Shown piece by piece: positions 54,360 to 63,935 of a stretch of 64,000 bases of DNA. Where the stretch lies: the NCBI RefSeq assembly GCF_029813775.1, contig NZ_JARVKW010000008.1:62001-126000 (forward strand), in the 5' to 3' direction. The DNA is from Streptomyces sp. DH24. GTDB taxonomy: Bacteria > Actinomycetota > Actinomycetes > Streptomycetales > Streptomycetaceae. Position 1 is the stretch's first letter; every line of letters begins with the position of its first letter. Below the pieces are notes generated by a model, which saw nothing but the letters and a program-made list of their open reading frames with translations, was not told where the DNA came from and ran no database searches. The translations under genes were made by a program, and so were the position numbers.

Positions 54360-56585
54360 GTGACCGCCATCACTGATCAGGACCACACCGATCACGCCGA
54401 CCGCCCGGAGGGCACCGGATCCGGCGACGGCCGTCCGTCCGGCCGCGACGACCGCGACGAGCGACTTGAGCGCCGGGGCGACCGCGACGAGCGGCGTGAG
54501 CGCCGGGGCGACCGCGACGAGCGCCAGGACGACCGCGACGCGCCCCAGGGGGACCGCGGCGAGCGCCACGAGGACCGGGGCGAGGGCCGCCGGGGCCGTG
54601 AGGAGGGCGACCAGGACCGTGGTGAGCGCGGTTCCAGCCGTCGTGAGCGCCGTCGCCAGGACCCCGAGGCGCGGGGCGAGGACGGTGAGCGCGCCGGAGG
54701 AGCTGAGGAGGCGGACGGAGACGAGCGGGCCGAGGGGCGCCCGGAGCGGCGGGGCGCCCGGCGGGGCCGTGCCGGTTCCGGCGAGGGCTCCGGCGGCGCC
54801 CGGACCGGCGGTTACCGCGCGGAGGACGCCGAGGGCGCTCGCCGGGGTGACGCCGGAGCGGACGACGACCTCGCGGACTCCGAGGACGCCTGGGACGACG
54901 GGCTGATCGCCCGGCGCGTGAACGAGAGCGCCCCCGCGGAGCAGTTCGCCGTCGCGGAGAGCCGCCCGGCCGCCACGCAGAGCGCGGCGCCACTGGCGTA
55001 CGACGGGCCGCTGCGGTCGCGGCTGGACGCCCTGCGGGAACTCGTGGGGCTCTCCCGCGCCCGGCTCGACAGCAAGACGCTCACCGAGGCCGGCCGGGTG
55101 CTGGACGAGGCGGCCGCCCGGCGCAGGCTGTCCGGGCAGCACACCGTCGTCGCCATCGCGGGCGCCACCGGCAGCGGCAAGTCCCAACTGTTCAACGCGC
55201 TCGCCGGCGTGACCATCTCCGAGACCGGCGTGCGCCGGCCGACCACCGCCGCGCCCATCGCGTGCAGCTGGAGCGACGGCGCGGCCACCCTCATCGACCG
55301 CCTCGGCATCCCGGGCCGGCTGCGGCGCCGACCGCTGCACGGCGGGGACGCCGATCCGCAGCTGCGCGGGCTCGTCCTGATCGACCTGCCCGACCACGAC
55401 TCGGCCGCCGTGCAGCACCGCGAACAGGTCGACCGCATCCTCGCGCTGGTCGACGCGGTCGTGTGGGTCGTGGACCCCGAGAAGTACGCCGACGCCATCC
55501 TCCACGAGCGGTACCTGCGGCCCATGGCCGGGCACGCGGAGGTGATGTTCGTCGTCCTCAACCAGATTGACCGGCTGCCCGGCGAGGCCGCCGAACAGGT
55601 CCTCGACGACCTGCGCCGGCTGCTCGACGAGGACGGCATCGCCCTGGGCGAGTACGGCGAACCGGGCGCCACCGTCCTCGCGCTGTCCGCGCTCACCGGC
55701 GAGGGCGTCGGGGAACTGCGCGACGCGCTCGGCCAGTTCGTGACGGAGCGGGGCGCACCGGCGCGCCGTATCTCGGCCGACGTGGACGCCGCGGCGTGGC
55801 GGCTGCGGCCCGTCTACGTCACCGGGAAGCGGGCGGGGCTCAGCGAGGAGGCGCGCGAGGAGTTCTCGGCGCGGCTCGCGGATGCCGTGGGCGCGACGGC
55901 GGCGGGCGAGGCCGCCGAACGCGCGTGGCTGCGCAACGCCAACCGCGCGTGCGGAACGCCCTGGCTGCGGCTGTGGCGCTGGTACCACGACCGGCGCGAA
56001 CCCGTCACCGGCCGGCTGCCCCTGCGCGCCCAGGCCGACGCGGAGTCCACGGCGCGGCAGCGCGTCGAGCACGCGGTGCGCACGGTGTCCGACCGGGCCT
56101 CGGCGGGGCTGCCCGCGCCGTGGGCGCAGGCGGTGCGCGAGGCCGCCGCGCGCGGCGCGCAGGGGCTGCCGGAGGCGCTGGACGAGCTCGCGGCCCGGGC
56201 CGGACTGCCGCCGGGCCGGCCGCCCCGTCCGGGGTGGTGGCCGGCGGCCGTGGTCGCGCAGGCGTGCATGACGATCCTCCAGGTCGTCGGCGGGCTCTGG
56301 CTGCTGGGGCAGATCATCGGGTTCATGGCGCCGAACCTCGGCGTGCCGGTGCTGCTCATGGTGGCGGGCATCGTCGGCGGTCCGCTCATCGAGTGGAGCT
56401 GCCGGATGGCGGCGCGCGGCCCGGCCCGGCGGTACGGGCAGGAGGCGGAACGCCGATTGCGGGAGGCCGCGGCCGGCTGCGGCAGGGCCCGGGTGCTCGA
56501 CCCGGTGGCGGCGGAACTGCTGCGGTACCGGGAGGTGCGGGAGCAGTACGGCAAGGTCATCGGGGTCGGGGCCGGAGTGGGCTGA
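54360..56585 (+). CDS. dynB: Dynamin-like GTPase DynB
   Basis: 741-aa membrane dynamin. Residues ~30-150 are an extremely charged Arg/Asp/Glu/Gly region with a 10-residue repeat (ERRGDRDER). The GTPase domain follows: P-loop GATGSGKS at 268-275, RPTTAAP, DLPDHDS and LNQIDR. Two adjacent membrane helices at ~628-680 (QACMTILQVVGGLWLLGQIIG, VPVLLMVAGIVGGPLIEW) anchor it. GTG at 54360, 3 nt after the dynA stop, with GGAGAGG upstream. Works with DynA at sporulation septa. Confidence 0.87.
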   Translation: MTAITDQDHTDHADRPEGTGSGDGRPSGRDDRDERLERRGDRDERRERRGDRDERQDDRDAPQGDRGERHEDRGEGRRGREEGDQDRGERGSSRRERRRQDPEARGEDGERAGGAEEADGDERAEGRPERRGARRGRAGSGEGSGGARTGGYRAEDAEGARRGDAGADDDLADSEDAWDDGLIARRVNESAPAEQFAVAESRPAATQSAAPLAYDGPLRSRLDALRELVGLSRARLDSKTLTEAGRVLDEAAARRRLSGQHTVVAIAGATGSGKSQLFNALAGVTISETGVRRPTTAAPIACSWSDGAATLIDRLGIPGRLRRRPLHGGDADPQLRGLVLIDLPDHDSAAVQHREQVDRILALVDAVVWVVDPEKYADAILHERYLRPMAGHAEVMFVVLNQIDRLPGEAAEQVLDDLRRLLDEDGIALGEYGEPGATVLALSALTGEGVGELRDALGQFVTERGAPARRISADVDAAAWRLRPVYVTGKRAGLSEEAREEFSARLADAVGATAAGEAAERAWLRNANRACGTPWLRLWRWYHDRREPVTGRLPLRAQADAESTARQRVEHAVRTVSDRASAGLPAPWAQAVREAAARGAQGLPEALDELAARAGLPPGRPPRPGWWPAAVVAQACMTILQVVGGLWLLGQIIGFMAPNLGVPVLLMVAGIVGGPLIEWSCRMAARGPARRYGQEAERRLREAAAGCGRARVLDPVAAELLRYREVREQYGKVIGVGAGVG

Positions 56586-56843
56586 GGCCCTTCACGACGC
56601 CCTGTCACCCGTTCGGGCGGCGGAGTTTTCCACAGGTGCCCGGCGGTCCACAGCGCCCTGCGGGCCCGGCCCGGCGGCGGCAGTCTGGCATCGCGGCGAT
56701 CGCGCCCCGTGGGACGGGCGAGACCGTCGCGGCGCGGGCGGCGGACGAGGTGTCCGCGGCCGGCGCGGCAGCCGCAGCCGTACGGGACGGGCCCGTACGC
56801 GTGTCGGCCCGGCGTGCGGCGGCCGGGCGAGGAGGGGTTCGCT

Positions 56844-57329
56844 GTGAACGAGACGATGGTGTGCGCGGTGGGGAACGTGGCGACGCAACCGGTGTACCGG
56901 GAGCTGGCGTCGGGCCCGTCGGCCCGGTTCCGGCTGGCGGTCACCGCGCGCTACTGGGACCGCGAGAAGGGCACCTGGGCGGACGGCCACACCAACTTCT
57001 TCACGGTGTGGGCCAACCGGCAGCTCGCCACCAACGTGTCGGCGTCGCTGTCAGTGGGCGAGCCGGTCATCGTGCAGGGCCGGCTGAAGGTGCGTGAGGA
57101 CGTGCGCGACGGGCAGAACCGGACGTCGGCGGACATCGACGCCGTCGCGATCGGCCACGACCTCACCCGGGGCACGGCCGCCTTCCGACGCGCCAACAGG
57201 CTGGAAACGGCGACCACATCACCCCGGCCGGAACCCAACTGGGAGACACCACCGACGCCCACGGCACCCCCGGATTCGGTGGCCGCGGACACCCAACGAG
57301 CCGCGGCGGAACCGGCTTTGGCCACATGA
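56844..57329 (+). CDS. ssbB: Single-stranded DNA-binding protein, second paralogue
   Basis: 161-aa SSB: OB fold in residues ~1-110 (NETMVCAVGNVATQPVYREL, FFTVWANRQLATNV, PVIVQGRLKVRE), then a short Pro/Thr-rich tail. It lacks the acidic DDDIPF C-terminal tip used by housekeeping SSBs to recruit partners, and ends EPALAT. That matches SsbB of S. coelicolor, which is involved in chromosome segregation during sporulation. GTG at 56844 with GAGGAGGGG upstream. Location beside dynAB links it to sporulation. Confidence 0.92.
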   Translation: MNETMVCAVGNVATQPVYRELASGPSARFRLAVTARYWDREKGTWADGHTNFFTVWANRQLATNVSASLSVGEPVIVQGRLKVREDVRDGQNRTSADIDAVAIGHDLTRGTAAFRRANRLETATTSPRPEPNWETPPTPTAPPDSVAADTQRAAAEPALAT

Positions 57330-57361
57330 CGACACGTCAGCACGGCAACTGACCGAACTGC

Positions 57362-57413
57362 GGCTTATCGGCGAATGCGTACCGAACAACACCGGGCGAT
57401 TTGTCGATAAGCC
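57362..57413. repeat. 9-bp inverted repeat downstream of ssbB
   Basis: GGCTTATCG (57362-57370) and CGATAAGCC (57405-57413), 34-nt loop. May be a terminator or a regulatory dyad in the 261-bp gap before the TQxA gene. Confidence 0.4.
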
Positions 57414-57590
57414 CTGCTCGGAGGCGATGTCCGCGATAACGATTCCGAGTCGGATCGGTCGTCGGACGGCATCGTCGCGAAGCGCGGTCCGCGGCCTCCT
57501 TAGGATGCCGGGCATAGCTCCCGGGGCTTCTGATTTCTGCTGGTGGGACCGTACCCCCACGTCAACGGGTCCTGCTCGAAAGGGATTTGA

Positions 57591-59000
57591 GTGTTTGCTT
57601 CGTTCTCTGCGCTGTCCACGCGGCGGCGAGGGGCGGCCCGCCTCGCCGCCGCGACGCTGCTGTCGGGGCTCGTCGCCGCCGGTTCACTGACCGGCGCGGG
57701 CCCGGCCGCCGCCGACGAGACGGCACAGAACCAGGGCGGGGCGACCGCCACCATGAGCGGACTGAAGACCCACGGCGCCGCGGTGATCCACGGCGACACC
57801 GGCGACCAGCAGGTGTCGGCGGGCCTGTTCGAGATGTCCGTCGAGGGCGGCGGCACACTGCAGACGTACTGCGTCGACATCCACAACCCCACGCAGCAGG
57901 ACGCCAAGTACCACGAGACCCCGTGGAGCGGCACGTCACTGGTCGCCAACAAGGACGCGGGCCGCATCCGCTGGATCCTGCAGAACTCCTACCCGCAGGT
58001 GAACGACCTCGCGGCACTCGCGGCGAAGGCCGGCGTCAAGGGCGGCCTCACCGAGCAGGACGCCGCGGCCGGGACGCAGGTGGCCATCTGGCGCTACTCG
58101 GACGCGGCGGACGTCGAGGCCGTCGACCCGCAGGCCGAGCGGCTCGCCGACTACCTGCAGCAGAACGCCGGCGACCTGCCCGAGCCGCAGGCGTCGCTGA
58201 CCCTGGACCCGCCCGCCGTCTCCGGTCACCCCGGTGAGCGGCTCGGGCCGGTCACGGTACGGACCGACGCCGGCGGCGTGACGGTGACGCCGCCCGCGGA
58301 CGCCGCCGTGAGCGGGGTGCGCGTCGTCGGTGGGGACGGCAAGGAGATCACGTCCGCGAGGGACGGCAGCGAGGTCTACTTCGAGGTGCCCGAGGACGCC
58401 GCCGACGGCACGGCGACGCTGACCGTGCAAGCCTCGACGACGGTGCCGGTCGGCCGGGCCTTCACCTCAGCGAGCCGGAGCCAGACGCAGATCCTGGCCG
58501 GCTCCAGCGAGTCGACGGTCTCGGCGACGGCGAGCGCCACATGGGCCAAGACCGGCGCGATCCCCGCGCTGTCCGCGGCCAAGGACTGCGCCAAGGGCGG
58601 CGTGGTCATCACCGCGGGCAACGAGGGCGACGAGGCGTTCACCTTCGAGCTGATGGGCGTCCGGCACTCGATCCCGGCGGGCGAGTCCCGGACGGTGACG
58701 ATCCCGCTCCGCGAGGACCAGGCGTACGACTTCACGATCCGGGGGCCGAGCGGCTTCGAGAAGCGGTTCACCGGCGTGCTGGACTGCCGGACCCAGGGCA
58801 GCGAGGCCGGGGACGCGACCCAGACCCTGACCGAGCCGAGCCCCGCGACGGTGGGCGGCACGGCCCCGGACACGAACCTCGCCGAAACGGGCTCGTCCGA
58901 CATGACCCCCCTCATCGCGGGCCTGGCGGTGACGCTGGTGATCCTCGGCGGAGCGGCCATGACGATCACGCGCCGCCGGAACGGCCGGGCGGAGGACTGA
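57591..59000 (+). CDS. Sortase-anchored TQxA (thioester) domain surface protein
   Basis: 469-aa exported protein. Signal peptide ends at ~41 (GAGPAAADE). The thioester domain has Cys94 in TYCVDIHNP and Gln163 in GTQVAIWRYS; this Cys-Gln pair can form an internal thioester that bonds covalently to targets. Ig-like beta domains fill ~195-400. The C-terminus has LAETG at 430-434, a hydrophobic helix and RRRN, so sortase links it to peptidoglycan. GTG at 57591 with AAGGGA upstream. In Gram-positive pathogens such proteins are adhesins; in Streptomyces the role is unclear (surface or hyphal adhesion). Shares its LAETG signal with the long chaplin at 29 kb. Confidence 0.92.
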   Translation: MFASFSALSTRRRGAARLAAATLLSGLVAAGSLTGAGPAAADETAQNQGGATATMSGLKTHGAAVIHGDTGDQQVSAGLFEMSVEGGGTLQTYCVDIHNPTQQDAKYHETPWSGTSLVANKDAGRIRWILQNSYPQVNDLAALAAKAGVKGGLTEQDAAAGTQVAIWRYSDAADVEAVDPQAERLADYLQQNAGDLPEPQASLTLDPPAVSGHPGERLGPVTVRTDAGGVTVTPPADAAVSGVRVVGGDGKEITSARDGSEVYFEVPEDAADGTATLTVQASTTVPVGRAFTSASRSQTQILAGSSESTVSATASATWAKTGAIPALSAAKDCAKGGVVITAGNEGDEAFTFELMGVRHSIPAGESRTVTIPLREDQAYDFTIRGPSGFEKRFTGVLDCRTQGSEAGDATQTLTEPSPATVGGTAPDTNLAETGSSDMTPLIAGLAVTLVILGGAAMTITRRRNGRAED

Positions 59001-59007
59001 CGGGGGC

Positions 59008-59026
59008 GGCGGGCCGAGGGCCCGCC
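59008..59026 (+). terminator. Hairpin terminator
   Basis: GGCGGGCC (59008-59015) / GGCCCGCC (59019-59026), directly after the TQxA gene. Confidence 0.6.
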
Positions 59027-59203
59027 GGCTGGATGTAGGGGTGCGGTGTGAACCGGCGTCGGCGGGAGGCTGGCGGGACTCGGGTGCGGGTGTGACCGGA
59101 CGTGGGGCGGGGTTCGACCGGGCGCTGGGCGCGGGTTCGAACGGGCACTGGAGCGCGGGTCGGATGCGGCGCGGGCCCGCGGGTGCTCACGCGCGGGCCG
59201 TGG

Positions 59204-59303
59204 GTCTGATCAGACATGGGGCAGCAGGCGGTCACGTCCGGCTGAGGGTCTGATCAGACGCGGGGCCGCAGGCGATCACGCCGAGCCGTGGGTCTGATCA
59301 GAC
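59204..59303. repeat. Three perfect GTCTGATCAGAC palindromes at 44-bp intervals
   Basis: Identical 12-bp palindromes at 59204-59215, 59248-59259 and 59292-59303, start-to-start exactly 44 and 44 bp. The flanks are also related (GGGGC-GCAGGCG-TCACG...), so these are 44-bp direct repeats with a palindromic core. The surrounding 59027-59462 gap holds no supportable gene. They lie 160-260 bp upstream of the small membrane protein gene. Confidence 0.9.
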
Positions 59304-59462
59304 GCGGGCGCAGGTCTGAAGGGGAGGCGGGCCGTCGGCCCGGTCGGACAAGGGCTCCGGCCGACCCGGCACGACCCGGCGAGCCGTGGTGTGATCACGC
59401 CCTCCGACTCCACCCCGTTTCCGGGCGACGACGGGAGGTACTCGACGTCACGGGGTGAAACC

Positions 59463-59807
59463 ATGAAACGTGCTCCGAAGCGCACGCTCTGGCGTCTGAT
59501 GTTCGCCAACCCGGCCTCGGCGGTCTACCTCGGCGTGGTCGGCCTAGCCGTGGCCGTCGCCGTGATCCAACCGCTCTTCGCCGACCACGGCCTGGAATCG
59601 CTGATCTGGGTGTGGCCGGCGTTGCTGACCCTGCCGACGTTCGCCCTGGTGGCGCTGGCCGGGGAGGCCCTGTTCGGCGCGGAGACGGCGACGTGGTACC
59701 TGATCGCCGGGGTGATCGTCGCCGCGCTGGTCCAGTCCCTGGCCCTGGGCGCGGCCTGGACGGCCCTCCGCCGCCCCCGCCGCCGACTGGACCCGTCGCG
59801 GGGGTGA
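59463..59807 (+). CDS. Small membrane protein (possibly SCO4225-like)
   Basis: 114-aa protein with a basic N-terminus (MKRAPKRTLWRLMFAN) and about three to four hydrophobic helices (AVYLGVVGLAVAVAVIQPLF, WVWPALLTLPTFALVALAGEAL, WYLIAGVIVAALVQSLALGA), ending in RRPRRR. ATG at 59463 with GGGGTG upstream; GTG 59391 is an alternative. Length and pattern resemble the SCO4225 membrane-protein family, from memory only. Function unknown. The palindrome array upstream may control it. Confidence 0.75.
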   Translation: MKRAPKRTLWRLMFANPASAVYLGVVGLAVAVAVIQPLFADHGLESLIWVWPALLTLPTFALVALAGEALFGAETATWYLIAGVIVAALVQSLALGAAWTALRRPRRRLDPSRG

Positions 59808-59944
59808 GGCAGAGGACGGCCTTGCCGCTAGGGAAACCCCAGGTCAGCGCCGACGCAGCATACGCGTTTCCGCCCAGGGCTGGCCGTACGGCAAGATGGG
59901 GTGTATCTGCCCACTGCCAGTTTCAAGCTGCCGGACGGTTTCTC

Positions 59945-61609
<1,665 letters not shown>

Positions 61610-61613
61610 TCTC

Positions 61614-62024
61614 TTGCGGCACATCTACCGCTGCCCGCTGCGCTGGGCGGACATGGACGCGTACGGCCACGTCAACAACGTGGTCTTCCTCCGCTACCTG
61701 GAGGAAGCCCGTATCAACTTCCTGTTCCGGCCGGACAAGGACTTCAAGCAGGGGTCCGTGGTGGCGCGCCATGAGATCGACTACAAGCAGCAGCTCGTCC
61801 ACCGGCACGAGCCGGTGGACATCGAGCTGTGGGTCACGGAGATACGAGCCGCTTCCTTCACCCTCACCTACGAGGTGAAGGACGGCGACCGGGTCTACGT
61901 CCGCGCCTCGACGGTGATCGTGCCGTTCGACTTCGAGCACCAGCGGCCGCGCCGGATCACCGAGGAGGAGCGGGAGTTCCTCGAGGAGTACATGGACAAG
62001 GACCAGGAGGCCGTCGCCGCATGA
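61614..62024 (+). CDS. Acyl-CoA thioesterase, 4-hydroxybenzoyl-CoA thioesterase fold
   Basis: 136-aa hot-dog-fold thioesterase: RWADMDAYGHVNNVVFLRYLEEAR is the signature with catalytic Asp in the WADMD segment. Related to YbgC/FcbC enzymes hydrolysing acyl-CoAs. TTG at 61614 is the only early start that keeps the full fold. Stop overlaps the start of the next gene (ATGA), so the two are translated together. Confidence 0.9.
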   Translation: MRHIYRCPLRWADMDAYGHVNNVVFLRYLEEARINFLFRPDKDFKQGSVVARHEIDYKQQLVHRHEPVDIELWVTEIRAASFTLTYEVKDGDRVYVRASTVIVPFDFEHQRPRRITEEEREFLEEYMDKDQEAVAA

Positions 62025-62701
62025 CGGTGCTCCACCTCGCCGACGAGGGGGAGGCGGCGGATCTCGCGGCCTTCCTCTCCCGGCTGCTCCACTACGACCG
62101 TGGAGCCGCGGTGCGCCTCCAGGCGGCGGGCACCGCACTCGCCGTCTTCGGACGGCCGCCCTCCTTCGAGGTGCTGGCGATCCGCGCGGTGCGGCTCGCC
62201 AAGCCCTACGAGAACGGGCTCGACGTCACGCTCGACGTGACGGTTTCCGCAGGTGAGCTGCTGGAGTCGGTGGACGAGCGGGCCGCCACGGCCGTCGTGC
62301 CGGCCGCGGTGACCGGTCCGCCGTGGGCGGGCGTACTGCCGCCGCGCGGCGGCTGGCAGCCCCGGCCGGGCCTTCCCGCGCCGGACGTGCTCCGGGCGAC
62401 GGTCGCCGCCTCCGTCGCCGAGTTCCGCTCCCGCACCGAGGAGTTGGCGCCCGAGCGGCGCACCCGTGCCGAACTCGACCGGATCGGGCGGGAGATCTGG
62501 TCCCGCACGGTCGGCGACACCGGCCTGCCCTTGCGCGCCGTGCACGCCGCGCAGTCCCTCGGCTTCCTCCGGCCCGTCACCTCGGCCGGCGGCGCGCCCG
62601 GGCTGTTGTCGTCGGGTGCGTGGCTGCGGCTGCGGACGCCCTACGGGTCGGTCGCCGTACGACGGGCGGGACTCGGGGCGCTGGACGTCAGCGTGCGCTG
62701 A
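62021..62701 (+). CDS. Conserved hypothetical protein coupled to the thioesterase
   Basis: 226-aa soluble protein, no signal peptide or membrane span. Sequence features: MTVLHLADEGEAADLAAFLSRLL, GRPPSFEVLAIRAVRLAKP, WSRTVGDTGLPLRAVHAAQSLGFL. I do not recognise the family, but gene order ettA-thioesterase-this protein seems conserved in Streptomyces as I recall it. ATG overlaps the thioesterase stop by 4 nt. Confidence 0.85.
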   Translation: MTVLHLADEGEAADLAAFLSRLLHYDRGAAVRLQAAGTALAVFGRPPSFEVLAIRAVRLAKPYENGLDVTLDVTVSAGELLESVDERAATAVVPAAVTGPPWAGVLPPRGGWQPRPGLPAPDVLRATVAASVAEFRSRTEELAPERRTRAELDRIGREIWSRTVGDTGLPLRAVHAAQSLGFLRPVTSAGGAPGLLSSGAWLRLRTPYGSVAVRRAGLGALDVSVR

Positions 62702-62733
62702 GCGCCGTCCGGGCGGAAATCCGCGCGGGTCGC

Positions 62734-63687
62734 TCAGTGCCGTTCGTCGTCCGGGCGTACGGCGATGTGGTCCGGTTCCAGTTCCAGGGCGACGCGGTCG
62801 CGCATGTCCAGGGCCCGGAGGTACTCGGCGGGGAGCTGGAGGCGGCCCGCGCGGTCCAGGATGGCGTACTCGCGGGCCACCACCCTCTCGTGGCCGGTCG
62901 CCTCGTCGACCTCGCTGCGGCGCAGCACCTCCGTCGAGGTGCGGCCGTCGCGGATGGCGACCGTGCGGCGCACCTCGCTCGCCACCGCCTGGTCGTGGGT
63001 GACGACCACGATGGTGGTGCCGAGCTGCTCGTTCGCGGTGCGGAAGGCGGCGAAGATCTGCTGCGCGGTGTGGGAGTCGAGTTCGCCGGTGGGTTCGTCG
63101 GCGAGCAGGACCGCCGGGTTGTTGGCGAGGGCCACGGCGATGGCGACGCGCTGCTGCTGGCCGCCTGACATCTCGTGCGGGCGGCGGTCGCGGCAGTCGG
63201 CGACGCCGAGCAACTCCAGCAGTTGCAGGGCGCGTTCCGCCTGGGCGCGGCGGCGGCGCCGGGTCCGGGCCAGCTGGAGGGGCAGCGCGACGTTCTGGGC
63301 GGCGGTCAGATAGGGGAGCAGGTTGCGGGCGGTCTGCTGCCAGACGAAGCCGACGACGTCCCGGCGGTAGGCGAGGCGGTCCCGGGCGGTCATGGTCAGC
63401 AGGTCGCGGCCGGCGACGCGGGCGGCGCCTGCGGTGGGGGTGTCGAGACCGGCGAGGATGTTCATGAGCGTGGACTTGCCGCTGCCGGACGCGCCGACCA
63501 GGGCCACGAGTTCGCCCTCGCGGACGAGCAGGTCGAGACCCTGGAGCGCCTGGACCTCTACGCCGTCCACGGTGAAGATGCGGACCAGGCGGTCGCAGGT
63601 GATCAGGGCGTCGTGGCCGTAGCCGGGCCGCTCACGGGCGGTGCTCGCGCGGTGCGCCAGGTCGGCGAGGGTGGGGTTCGCGGTCAT
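62734..63687 (-). CDS. LolD/MacB-type ABC ATPase with a C-terminal AbrB/SpoVT-like domain
   Basis: 317-aa ATPase. The ABC domain (~30-250) has Walker A GASGSGKST, Q-loop VGFVWQQ, signature MSGGQQQRVAIA, Walker B VLLADEPTGELD and H-loop VVVTHDQ, of the subfamily that pairs with FtsX-like permeases. After ~268 the chain continues REYAILDRAGRLQLPAEYLR, ALDMRDRVALELEPDHIAV, which looks like a SpoVT/AbrB swapped-hairpin domain not normally found on such ATPases. ATG at 63687 overlaps the preceding minus-strand ORF (ATGA), so it belongs to an operon entering from beyond the right edge, presumably with the permeases. Confidence 0.88.
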   Translation of the reverse strand: MTANPTLADLAHRASTARERPGYGHDALITCDRLVRIFTVDGVEVQALQGLDLLVREGELVALVGASGSGKSTLMNILAGLDTPTAGAARVAGRDLLTMTARDRLAYRRDVVGFVWQQTARNLLPYLTAAQNVALPLQLARTRRRRRAQAERALQLLELLGVADCRDRRPHEMSGGQQQRVAIAVALANNPAVLLADEPTGELDSHTAQQIFAAFRTANEQLGTTIVVVTHDQAVASEVRRTVAIRDGRTSTEVLRRSEVDEATGHERVVAREYAILDRAGRLQLPAEYLRALDMRDRVALELEPDHIAVRPDDERH

Positions 63688-63935
63688 CGGGGCTCTCCTC
63701 GGCGGGAGTCGGCCGGCGGCCGACCGGTGCGGGGCCCGGTGGGGCTTGGTCGGTTCATCGGGTCGGTCGGCTTCATCGCTTCACCTGGCTCCATCGGTTC
63801 ACCTGGCTCCACCGGTTCACCCACCTCCACCGGTTCACCCACCTCCACCGGTTCACCCGGCTCCACCGGCCCGCGCGGCTTGACCGGCTCGCGGCTCGTG
63901 GGGTGCGTCCGGATCGTCCTGATCACCGCGCTCAT
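63684..63935 (-). CDS. Small Pro/Glu-rich repeat protein in the ABC operon
   Basis: 83-aa frame wedged between two coupled genes: its ATG (63935) overlaps the stop of the upstream gene and its TGA overlaps the ATG of the ABC ATPase. Core is a hexapeptide repeat GEPVE(P/V) (five or six units) flanked by basic, Pro-rich ends; no membrane span or signal peptide. The double stop-start overlap argues that it is translated. An alternative is that it is the degenerate remnant or leader of a larger gene. Function unknown. Confidence 0.5.
   Translation of the reverse strand: MSAVIRTIRTHPTSREPVKPRGPVEPGEPVEVGEPVEVGEPVEPGEPMEPGEAMKPTDPMNRPSPTGPRTGRPPADSRRGEPR
63769..63876. repeat. Six tandem 18-bp repeats
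   Basis: Units based on GGCTCCACCGGTTCACCC, starting at 63769, 63787, 63805, 63823, 63841 and 63859; units four and five are identical. Encodes the GEPVEP repeat on the minus strand in frame (18 bp = 6 codons). Likely length-variable. Confidence 0.9.

Noticed and set aside
52641..56072. 1143-residue minus-strand frame opposite dynA/dynB
   Set aside because: Shadow frame; composition dominated by Gly/Val/Arg/Gln repeats mirrored from the dynamin codons.
57094..57690. 198-residue frame spanning ssbB and the start of the TQxA gene
   Set aside because: Out-of-frame reading of two well-supported genes.
59204..59303. CRISPR or origin iterons
   Set aside because: Only three units, spacer segments are related rather than unique, no cas or replication genes nearby; recorded as a regulatory-type repeat.
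63769..63876. CRISPR-like array
   Set aside because: 18-bp units are contiguous with no spacers and encode an in-frame peptide repeat.
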